From an uncultured Candidatus Altimarinota bacterium (lineage in GTDB: Bacteria; Patescibacteriota; Gracilibacteria; CAIRYL01), in the NCBI GenBank assembly GCA_947311665.1, contig CAMZLA010000124.1, forward strand, positions 1 to 5,644: 5,644 nt of DNA, in the 5' to 3' direction. A program made the translations under genes and the position numbers. The notes beneath the pieces were generated by a model that was not told the origin of the DNA, made no database searches, and was given only the letters and a program-made list of their open reading frames with translations. Shown here in pieces: positions 1 through 5,611 of the stretch. Position 1 is the stretch's first letter, and the number at the start of each line of letters is the position of its first letter.

Positions 1-2
1 CA

Positions 3-95
3 ACAGAATTTGTTGAAATTACTCCACTGAATATTCGATTGCGAAAACGATGGCTAACGGAAACAGAGCGAAAACGAAATGGAAAGAAAAACTAA
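3..95 (+). CDS. typA: C-terminal end of a TypA/BipA-like translational GTPase (5' truncated by the window)
   Basis: Only the last 30 codons and a TAA stop are present; the gene starts before the window. The peptide reads EFVEITPLNIRLRKR, then WLTETERKRNGKKN. This matches the typical end of TypA/BipA, where a 'VEVTP..IR(L/I)RK' segment is followed by a basic tail containing 'ERKR'. TypA/BipA is a ribosome-associated GTPase of the elongation-factor family, involved in ribosome assembly and stress or cold adaptation; the residues here belong to its unique C-terminal domain. A strong intrinsic terminator starts seven bases after the stop, so this is the last gene of its transcript. The call rests on a short conserved tail, but I know of no other family with this ending. 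Confidence 0.8.
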   Translation, partial: TEFVEITPLNIRLRKRWLTETERKRNGKKN

Positions 96-101
96 ATAAT
101 T

Positions 102-140
102 AAAAAGCTCAGTTTATATTTTTTTAAACTGAGCTTTTTT
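102..140 (+). terminator. Intrinsic terminator after the TypA-like gene
   Basis: A perfect 15-bp inverted repeat (AAAAAGCTCAGTTTA at 102-116 and its complement at 125-139) encloses an 8-base T-rich loop and runs into a T tract. The GC core AGCTCAG/CTGAGCT followed by Ts is a classic Rho-independent terminator. The A-rich left arm mirrors the T tract, so some bidirectional activity is possible. Confidence 0.9.
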
Positions 141-185
141 TATATTATTATTGTTTTTATTTTACTATTATTTTATTTATTATTT

Positions 186-686
186 ATGAAAAAATTATTT
201 TTTATACTCTTAGCTTTTCCATTATTTCTTTTTTCTGGATGTTTTGGAAATGGACCATTAAATTACCATAATGATATTGTTGGAATAGAAAATGAACTTG
301 CAAAAATAGCAGAAGAAATGGAGCCAACTCTTACAAAAGCTGTAGAAAATTCTATGAAAAATGAGTTTGATACATCATCATATAACTCTTCTATTTCTCC
401 TCTTATTATTTCTCTCGATGAAATTATAACAAAAACAAATGAACTGGGAGGATATGAAGGAGATGATTCTATTCAAAAAAAATTATTAGCAAGCACCAAT
501 GCTATTAAATATTTATTGGAATCGGAAGTTCCAAATGTTTTAATCGCACTCACAGAAAAACCAGAAGAAGCAGAGGAATTAATGAAAAATTTCATTGAAA
601 GAGTAGGGAATATGCAAAAATATGATGATGATTTGAAAGCTGCTTTAGATGCATTTGATGCAAAACATGAAATAAATGTACAATAA
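186..686 (+). CDS. Small predicted lipoprotein, unknown function
   Basis: A 166-residue protein with a clear lipoprotein signal peptide: basic MKK, a hydrophobic stretch at about residues 4-16, and a lipobox-like FSGC with the lipidated cysteine at 19. Phe at -3 is less usual than Leu but tolerated. It is therefore predicted to be exported and anchored to the outer face of a membrane. The mature part is acidic and looks mostly helical, with many Glu, Lys and Ala (for example ELAKIAEEMEPTLTKAVE), and has no further membrane segment. Short Ser/Thr/Asn-rich and Gly-rich stretches (around 65-72 and 89-93) may be linkers between helices. I recognise no family, and no catalytic motif is visible. 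The ATG at 186 is chosen because the signal peptide starts there; no Shine-Dalgarno sequence precedes it, only a U-rich leader. Terminators on both sides make it a monocistronic unit. Confidence 0.85.
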   Translation: MKKLFFILLAFPLFLFSGCFGNGPLNYHNDIVGIENELAKIAEEMEPTLTKAVENSMKNEFDTSSYNSSISPLIISLDEIITKTNELGGYEGDDSIQKKLLASTNAIKYLLESEVPNVLIALTEKPEEAEELMKNFIERVGNMQKYDDDLKAALDAFDAKHEINVQ

Positions 687-718
687 TTTTATAAAAATTC
701 CTTACATTTTGTTATACG

Positions 719-757
719 AAAAAGAACTTTTCATTTTTGAAAAGTTCTTTTTGTAAA
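719..757 (+). terminator. Intrinsic terminator after the lipoprotein gene
   Basis: A perfect 14-bp inverted repeat (AAAAAGAACTTTTC at 719-732 and GAAAAGTTCTTTTT at 739-752) with a 6-base loop ATTTTT. The right arm ends in five Ts and T-rich sequence follows. It lies about 30 bases after the lipoprotein stop and separates that gene from leuS. Confidence 0.85.
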
Positions 758-778
758 TTTTTGTTTTTATTGTATTAT
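751..778 (+). promoter_or_regulatory. Possible weak promoter for leuS
   Basis: TTGTAA (751-756) and TATTAT (773-778), separated by 16 bases, resemble sigma-70 -35 and -10 boxes and would give a leader of about 30 bases before the leuS ATG at 814. In sequence this AT-rich such matches arise easily by chance. The position, just after a strong terminator and before a gene that needs its own promoter, is the main support. Confidence 0.25.
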
Positions 779-813
779 ATATTTGAAAAAAAAGTTTAAT
801 TATACATATTTTT

Positions 814-3800
814 ATGGCATATAGTCACCAGTTAATAGAAAAAAAATGGCAAAAGTTTTGGGAAGAAAATAGAATATTTTCTGTGAAAAATGCTTCGACA
901 AGCTCATCAAACAAAAAAACTTTTTATGCACTCGACATGTTTCCTTTTCCATCGGGAGCAGGGTTACATGTTGGGCATCCAGAAGGGTATACGGCAACAG
1001 ATATTATTTGCCGAAAAAAACGAATGGAAGGATACGAAGTCTTACATCCGATGGGATGGGATGCTTTTGGGTTACCTGCTGAAAATTTTGCTATTAAAAC
1101 AGGACAACATCCAGAAATTTCTACAAATGCTAATATAGAAAACTTTACAAAACAAATAAAATCTCTTGGTTTTTCATATGATTGGGAAAGAGAACTTTCT
1201 ACAACAGATCCCGATTATTATAAATGGACTCAAGATTTATTTTTAAAATTCTATGAAAAAGGAATGCTATATGAAGATGAAAAACTTTTAAACTGGTGTA
1301 ATTCTTGTAAAGTGGTATGTGCCAATGAAGAGGTAGAACAAGGATTACATGAACGATGTGGAAATGCTGTAACAAAAAAATCTCTGAAACAATGGATGTT
1401 TAAAATTACAGATTATGCAGAACGACTATTGCAAGATTTGGAAAAACCAAATGTTATTCTTTTGCATGGCTGGGAAGGAACTGGTAAAAGTAATTGGTTT
1501 CCGGAAATAACAGATTATTTAAAAAAAAATGGAATAGATGTTTATCATCCAGATTTTCCAAATACCAATCACCCAAAATATGCAGAATGGAAAGAATTTT
1601 TTCAAAAAGAGATACAGCCAAAATTACAACCAAACTCTATTGTTGTGGGACATAGTTTAGGGTGTGGATTTTTACAGAAATATTTATCTGAAGAAAATAT
1701 TAAAATTGGAGAAATTGTTTTTGTTGCTCCAACTGTAGGGGATTGTGGTGTTGATGAAATTAAAGATTTTTTTACAGAAGAATTTAATTATGAAAAAATT
1801 AAAAATTCTGCCGATAATATTTTTATTATTGCGGGAGGAAAAGATAAATATATTACATCTGATGAATTTAAATTTTTAGCAAAAAAATTAAATGCTCATT
1901 TCAATTTTTATGAAAATCTTGGACATTTTCTTGAGAATACAAGCATTGAAATTTTAGAGTTTTTCAAAAAAACAGTTCAATCTGTTTTAGATTGGCCAGA
2001 AAAAATTAAAGCAATGCAAAGAAACTGGATTGGAAAAAGTGAGGGATTACTTTTTTCTTCTCCATTAATTTTTGAATATACAAAAAAAAGAGGGACCAAA
2101 TCCTCTTGCGAGGGTGCACACTCAGGAAAGATAAATCTTTCGGGTAGCTCCCGGTCCTCTCAAATTTTCTCAATTGTACTCAATAATATAAAAGAAGTCA
2201 AGAAAAAAAACATGAGAACTCATATATCTAAAATTCAAAAAACATTTTTGATTAATAATCAAAAAATTGTTTTTGATGGATTTGCATTATGGGAGCATTG
2301 GAAAAGAAAAAATAATTATGAAAAAAAATATAGAAAAGAATTCGCAGCAACAGTAATAAAATCTCTTTCATCTCTTTATTATGAATCAGAGTTTATTGGA
2401 TATTTTTCTTCAAAAAACTCTATTTATAGAATAGTATTTGAATATATAGAAAAAGATGTAAAAAGAATAAAAACATATTATAGAGTAACCGATTTATCGT
2501 CTCTTTATCAAAAAAATAAAAATAATTTAAAAATCCAAACATATAGTACTCATTTTGAAGCATTTAAAGCTGATACTTTTTTTGTTATTGCTCCAGATCA
2601 TCCACTTCTTCCAAAATTAATTGCTGATGTAGACAATAAAAATGCAATAGAAAAAAAATGTGAGAATATTCTTGAAAAAAGAGCTCAACTCGGATTTGAA
2701 GAAGAAAAAGAAAGTGATGGAATTTTTACGGGAAGATATATTCAAGACCCTGTGGGAAATGGGAAATTACCTTTATGGGTGGCAAGTTTTGCTTTGGCTG
2801 ATTATGGAACAGGGATTGTAAAATGTTCATGTCATGATGAACGAGATTTTGCTTTTGCTAAAAAATATAATATTCCACTAAAAGCAGTATTATTTCCAGA
2901 AGATAAAGAAGAAGCAAAAAAAGTAAAAAACCTAGAATATTGCTATAGTGATATGAAAAATGGGGTTCTGACTGAACCTTCAAAATTTTCTGGGAAAAAA
3001 TCTGGTGAATTACGAGAAGAAATAATGCAATATGTTGAAAAAAATAACCTTGCAGAAAGACAGACGAATTTCCGCCTTCGAGATTGGATTTTTACTCGAC
3101 AACGATATTGGGGAGAGCCAATTCCTCTTGTTTTTGATGAAAATGGAAAATGTTACCCTTTAGATTCATCAGAACTGCCTTTGCTTTTACCAAAAACAGA
3201 TAACTATCTTCCTTCAAGTTCAGGAGAAAGTCCATTGGCAAAAATTACCGATTGGGTTCAGGTGAAAGGATATATTACAAAAGATGAAACGGTAAAAATT
3301 ATTACAAATTCTCATCAAGTGCCAAAAGGAGTTGAAATACAAAATTTCACTCGAGAAACATCAGTTATGCCAAATTGGGCAGGATCAAGCTGGTATTATT
3401 TGCGATATATGGATTCAAAAAATTCAAATGAAGCATTTTCAAAAGAAGCAGAAAATAAATGGGGACCAGTCGATTTATATGTAGGAGGAGCGGAACATGC
3501 TGTTTTACATCTTCTCTATGCCCGATTTTGGCATAAAATGTTATATGATATGGGAATTGTTTCTACAAAAGAACCATTTAAAAAACTAGTAAATCAAGGG
3601 CTTATTCTCAGTTATGCATATCAGCGAAAATCTGGAGGGCTTGTTCCAACTGATGAAATTGAAGAAAAAGATGGAAAATTTTTTGAAATTTCTAGTAAAG
3701 AACCAGTAGAAAAAATAACCGCAAAAATGAGTAAATCTCTTAAAAATGTTGTAAACCCTGATGAAATTGTAGAAGCCTTTGGAGCAGATACTCTTCGAAT

Positions 3801-4413
3801 GTATGAAATGTTTATGGGACCATTTGAGCAAAACAAGGCATGGGATACTTCTGCAGTTGAAGGAATGTATAAATTTTTATCTCGAATTCATCGATATTTT
3901 ACAGAAAAAGAAATTTCTAAAACTTGTCCTTCTCCAGAACTCATAAAACTTACACATCGAACAGTGAAAAAAGTTTCGAAAGATATTGATGAATTTAAAT
4001 TTAATACGGCAATTTCACAAATGATGGTTTGGATGAATGCATTTCAAAAATTGGATACCGTTCCACAAATAGCAGGAGGAAAATTTGTTCGATTATTAGC
4101 TCCTTTTGCTCCACATCTAGCAGAAGAACTCTGGCAAAAATTTTCTCCAGAAGATGAAACCATTAGTTTTAAATCTTGGCCAACATATGATGAAAGTTTA
4201 TTGGTAGAAAATAATGTAAAATATGCGGTTCAGGTAAATGGGAAATTGCGAGGAGATTTTGAAATTTCTAAAAATGCAACGAAAGAAGAGTGTATTGCAA
4301 AAGCAAAAACAATTGAAAAAGTGATGAATAATATCTCTATGTTGGGAGGAGAAGAAAAAGTAAGAAAAGAAATTTTTGTACCAGGAAAAATAGTTGGATT
4401 TGTCGTGAAATAA
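814..4413 (+). CDS. leuS: Leucyl-tRNA synthetase with two large in-frame insertions, one a serine-hydrolase domain
   Basis: Class I synthetase that charges tRNA-Leu with leucine in the cytoplasm. Domains in order: Rossmann catalytic fold with the HIGH-type motif HVGH (52-55); zinc-binding module with CxxC at 162/165 and C182 (H179 nearby); RBBP9-like hydrolase insertion (about 211-388); return strand MQRNWIGKSEG (401-411); second insertion (about 423-569); CP1 editing domain (about 573-745) with HDERD (674-678); catalytic core again with RDWIFTRQRYWGEPIP (756 on) and WAGSSWYYLRY; KMSKS (971-975); anticodon-binding domain; and the C-terminal VQVNGKLRG signature. Removing both insertions leaves about 870 residues, close to the usual bacterial length (E. 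coli about 860), so the synthetase itself looks complete. The start at 814 fits the family's 'Y....IE.KWQ..W' beginning, and no Shine-Dalgarno sequence precedes it. Two oddities in the editing domain: the usual TTRPDT reads STHFEA, and the GTGAVMAVPxHD segment reads GTGIVKCSCHD, one residue shorter. The function as LeuRS is secure; whether the insertions are tolerated modules, active enzymes or mobile passengers is open. Confidence 0.95.
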   Translation: MAYSHQLIEKKWQKFWEENRIFSVKNASTSSSNKKTFYALDMFPFPSGAGLHVGHPEGYTATDIICRKKRMEGYEVLHPMGWDAFGLPAENFAIKTGQHPEISTNANIENFTKQIKSLGFSYDWERELSTTDPDYYKWTQDLFLKFYEKGMLYEDEKLLNWCNSCKVVCANEEVEQGLHERCGNAVTKKSLKQWMFKITDYAERLLQDLEKPNVILLHGWEGTGKSNWFPEITDYLKKNGIDVYHPDFPNTNHPKYAEWKEFFQKEIQPKLQPNSIVVGHSLGCGFLQKYLSEENIKIGEIVFVAPTVGDCGVDEIKDFFTEEFNYEKIKNSADNIFIIAGGKDKYITSDEFKFLAKKLNAHFNFYENLGHFLENTSIEILEFFKKTVQSVLDWPEKIKAMQRNWIGKSEGLLFSSPLIFEYTKKRGTKSSCEGAHSGKINLSGSSRSSQIFSIVLNNIKEVKKKNMRTHISKIQKTFLINNQKIVFDGFALWEHWKRKNNYEKKYRKEFAATVIKSLSSLYYESEFIGYFSSKNSIYRIVFEYIEKDVKRIKTYYRVTDLSSLYQKNKNNLKIQTYSTHFEAFKADTFFVIAPDHPLLPKLIADVDNKNAIEKKCENILEKRAQLGFEEEKESDGIFTGRYIQDPVGNGKLPLWVASFALADYGTGIVKCSCHDERDFAFAKKYNIPLKAVLFPEDKEEAKKVKNLEYCYSDMKNGVLTEPSKFSGKKSGELREEIMQYVEKNNLAERQTNFRLRDWIFTRQRYWGEPIPLVFDENGKCYPLDSSELPLLLPKTDNYLPSSSGESPLAKITDWVQVKGYITKDETVKIITNSHQVPKGVEIQNFTRETSVMPNWAGSSWYYLRYMDSKNSNEAFSKEAENKWGPVDLYVGGAEHAVLHLLYARFWHKMLYDMGIVSTKEPFKKLVNQGLILSYAYQRKSGGLVPTDEIEEKDGKFFEISSKEPVEKITAKMSKSLKNVVNPDEIVEAFGADTLRMYEMFMGPFEQNKAWDTSAVEGMYKFLSRIHRYFTEKEISKTCPSPELIKLTHRTVKKVSKDIDEFKFNTAISQMMVWMNAFQKLDTVPQIAGGKFVRLLAPFAPHLAEELWQKFSPEDETISFKSWPTYDESLLVENNVKYAVQVNGKLRGDFEISKNATKEECIAKAKTIEKVMNNISMLGGEEKVRKEIFVPGKIVGFVVK
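1444..1977 (+). other. RBBP9/YdeN-type alpha/beta serine hydrolase domain nested inside LeuRS
   Basis: Residues about 211-388 of the LeuRS reading frame form a complete small alpha/beta hydrolase. It begins with the strand and oxyanion loop NVILLHGWEGTGKSNWFP, equivalent to the 'HGxxG....NWFPWL' opening of the RBBP9/YdeN family. The nucleophile elbow GHSLG has Ser281, the acid lies in GGKDKY (Asp344), and the histidine in NLGHF (His371). The spacings Ser to Asp (63) and Asp to His (27) match what I recall for human RBBP9 (Ser75, Asp138, His165). The insertion interrupts the synthetase between LLQDLEK and DWPEKIKAMQRNWIG, which are nearly adjacent in ordinary LeuRS. It has no start or stop codon of its own, so it is made only as part of LeuRS. 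With an intact triad it may be an active serine hydrolase, substrate unknown. Confidence 0.88.
2080..2526 (+). other. Second insertion in LeuRS, about 150 residues, unrecognised
   Basis: Ordinary LeuRS has only about 10-20 residues between the 'NWIGRSEG' strand and the first editing-domain strand. Here residues about 423-571 are extra. The first part (about 426-449) is encoded by a GC-rich palindromic segment and gives a low-complexity Ser/Gly-rich peptide. The rest, from about Met467 (ATG at 2212) to about 568, looks like a small folded domain: a helical part (WEHWKRKNNYEKKYRKEF) followed by beta-like segments (EFIGYFSSKNSIYRIVFEY, then KRIKTYYRVTDL). The order 'helix, then YRIVFE..., RIKTYYRVTD' faintly recalls small RelE/BECR-like or BrnT-like nuclease folds, but no catalytic motif confirms this and I assign no family. 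An A-rich stretch just before the ATG could allow internal initiation; nothing shows that it does. Confidence 0.75.
2089..2160. repeat. GC-rich palindromic or structured element translated in frame inside leuS
   Basis: This 72-base segment is about 53% G+C (38 of 72) in an AT-rich gene and is dense in inverted repeats. An outer stem pairs AGAGGGACC (2089-2097) with GGTCCTCT (2153-2160), with one extra G. Inside are CCTC-TTGC-GAGG (2102-2113), GAAAGA-TAAA-TCTTTC (2126-2141) and GGG-TAGCT-CCC (2142-2152). Such a closed multi-branch fold suggests a structured RNA or a small palindromic insertion element, comparable in principle to the Rickettsia palindromic elements that insert in frame in genes. 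It has no stop in the leuS frame. It does not match any riboswitch or ribozyme consensus I know, and no T tract follows, so it is not a terminator. Confidence 0.6.
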
Positions 4414-4450
4414 TATTTATTTATTTTTTGAATAAAAAATATAAAAAAAC

Positions 4451-4478
4451 TTGACATCTAAAGCAGATTACTTATAAT
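4451..4478 (+). promoter_or_regulatory. Consensus sigma-70 promoter for the EAL-like gene
   Basis: TTGACA (4451-4456) and TATAAT (4473-4478) are both perfect consensus boxes, with a 16-base spacer. Transcription would begin near 4485, leaving a leader of about 20-25 bases before the TTG start at 4508. It is by far the best promoter in the window and implies housekeeping-sigma transcription separate from leuS. Confidence 0.85.
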
Positions 4479-4495
4479 GGACAATCTGTTTTTTT
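4460..4495 (+). promoter_or_regulatory. Dyad over the -10 box followed by seven Ts: operator or weak terminator
   Basis: CAGATT (4464-4469) and AATCTG (4483-4488) form an inverted repeat that brackets the -10 box. With one unpaired G it extends by AAA (4460-4462) and TTT. A run of seven Ts follows directly (4489-4495). It may be an operator for a dimeric repressor acting on the promoter, or a weak intrinsic terminator for leuS, which has no other convincing one. The stem has only two G-C pairs and a 13-base loop, so as a terminator it would be poor. Confidence 0.4.
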
Positions 4496-4507
4496 AATTA
4501 TTTCTAT

Positions 4508-5371
4508 TTGTCATTATATAAAATACAATCTCAATTAGATAATTTCAGGTTTTTTAAGAAATTTCATACATTTCTTCCAAGAATTTATTTTGCTCATCGG
4601 CGTGAATATATTGCACCAAGTTTAAATCCTGATAAAGGAATCTCAGTGAGCGTTGAATTATTAGCAAATCTTTTGCTTGTTTATAAGGGTAAAATAATTA
4701 CAACTATTTATCCAGGAGCAGCATTATACCCTGTTTTTGTTACAGATCTAGATCGTTTAAAATATTATTTTGGAGTAATTGCAGAATTGCAAAAAGATAA
4801 ACAAAATAATGACTTGCAATATCAAGTAAATGTTTCACAAAAAAATCTTCAAGATGATGAAGTTCTTTCAGCTTTAAACAAACTTCCCGACAATATCATA
4901 GAAAAACTAGTATTAGAAATTCATGAAAATGCAATTAACGCATTGGGAACACCATTAGAAACACAAGGGTTAATTGATACTATTCAAAAGGTAAGAGAAA
5001 CCACAGAGAATGAAATTAATATCTCTCTTGATGATTTTGATGATGGACTGCTGGCACTTTTAAAAAAGAAAAATATCTTTTACTCTAATCTTGCTGATAA
5101 TATAAATAGAATACTTAATGAAGTGAATCAGATTAAACTTTCTATTTTAGGTTTTAAAGAATTACCACAATGGATAAAAGATATTTTTATAAGAAGAAAA
5201 GATGATTTTCAAATAGTTTTTGAACAGCTGAATCCAAAAACAGTTCCAGAAGATGTAAATATGGAAGATGCAAAACATTTAGTACAAACACTCTTTCCTA
5301 ATGCTCTATATCAGCATTGGGAAAAAGATGCAACTGTCTATTCTGATTTTCAAGAAGAACAAGAATCTTAA
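4508..5371 (+). CDS. Divergent stand-alone EAL-domain protein (cyclic-di-GMP phosphodiesterase-like), TTG start
   Basis: A 287-residue soluble protein with no signal peptide or membrane segment. Its motifs follow the order of an EAL domain: SVELL with Glu50 (EAL becomes ELL); YQVNVS with Asn108; LVLEIHEN with Glu137; ISLDDFDDG with Asp175-Asp176; QIKLS with Lys210; IVFEQL with Glu239; and YQHW with Gln269. EAL domains use these residues to bind two metals and hydrolyse cyclic-di-GMP to pGpG. Departures: DDFG reads DDFD, and the aspartate of the usual KxD is serine (Ser212), so activity may be reduced or lost and it could be a binding-only protein. No GGDEF, PAS or receiver domain is attached. 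The start is the TTG at 4508: the frame is closed upstream by TAA at 4475-4477, no ATG occurs until codon 252, and the promoter lies just before. No Shine-Dalgarno sequence is present. Similarity is by motif pattern only. Confidence 0.6.
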   Translation: MSLYKIQSQLDNFRFFKKFHTFLPRIYFAHRREYIAPSLNPDKGISVSVELLANLLLVYKGKIITTIYPGAALYPVFVTDLDRLKYYFGVIAELQKDKQNNDLQYQVNVSQKNLQDDEVLSALNKLPDNIIEKLVLEIHENAINALGTPLETQGLIDTIQKVRETTENEINISLDDFDDGLLALLKKKNIFYSNLADNINRILNEVNQIKLSILGFKELPQWIKDIFIRRKDDFQIVFEQLNPKTVPEDVNMEDAKHLVQTLFPNALYQHWEKDATVYSDFQEEQES

Positions 5372-5611
5372 TTTTTTTTTTTTCTTTTTATTTTCTATTC
5401 TTCACTCCGTTTTGAAATAGGTTTATTATATAGTAATGCCTCCAAGAAACAGCGATTCACAGACCAGAAATTGGATATAATTTCATCACAGTCCTTCAAT
5501 GTGAACAATTTTAATGTCTTTCAAATCGTCATAATAATGTTCATGAGAACAAAATTGTTATTGAATAAATGGTAGTTTTGAGATTAAAATATTTCAATCA
5601 AATTGGTTATT
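5372..5611. other. Non-coding or degraded tail region
   Basis: A run of twelve Ts (5372-5383) starts directly after the EAL-like gene. It has no convincing hairpin before it, so it is at most a weak terminator. The remaining 230 bases hold no intact gene on either strand. On the minus strand two short open stretches in different frames adjoin: 23 codons (5489-5557) and 41 codons ending at TAG (5395-5397). They could be the frameshifted remnant of the 3' end of a gene, but neither has a usable start or a recognised motif. Confidence 0.3.

Noticed and set aside
151..179. Promoter TTGTTT-17-TATTTA before the lipoprotein gene
   Set aside because: Both boxes are poor matches in nearly pure A/T sequence; it would put transcription at the start codon itself and cannot be told from chance.
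812..997. Minus-strand and alternative-frame open frames within leuS (812-997, 890-1138, 3586-3831, 3621-3836, 4230-4457)
   Set aside because: They overlap the well-supported leuS frame or its end, have compositions typical of antisense or shifted reading of an AT-rich gene, and show no motif or start signal.
1468..1491. Walker A-like P-loop (GWEGTGKS) suggesting an ATP-binding domain in the LeuRS insertion
   Set aside because: It falls exactly on the HGxxG oxyanion loop of the RBBP9/YdeN hydrolase fold and is followed by NWFP, as in that family. No Walker B or other NTPase motif follows, so the match is coincidental.
2089..2160. T-box, SAM or glycine riboswitch, or HDV-like or twister ribozyme
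   Set aside because: Partial resemblances such as GAGGGAC, CTCAGG and GGGTAGC were considered, but the conserved cores of these families are absent or in the wrong order, and the position inside a coding frame does not fit.
4422..4441. Terminator hairpin after leuS (TATTTTTT/AAAAAATA)
   Set aside because: The 8-bp stem has no G-C pair and no T tract follows; an A/T-only palindrome of this size is expected in this background.
5398..5569. Recoding of UGA (as in Gracilibacteria/Absconditabacteria) to join the minus-strand stretches in the tail
   Set aside because: The long genes use GGN for conserved glycines and TGG for tryptophan and contain no in-frame UGA, so nothing supports an alternative code.
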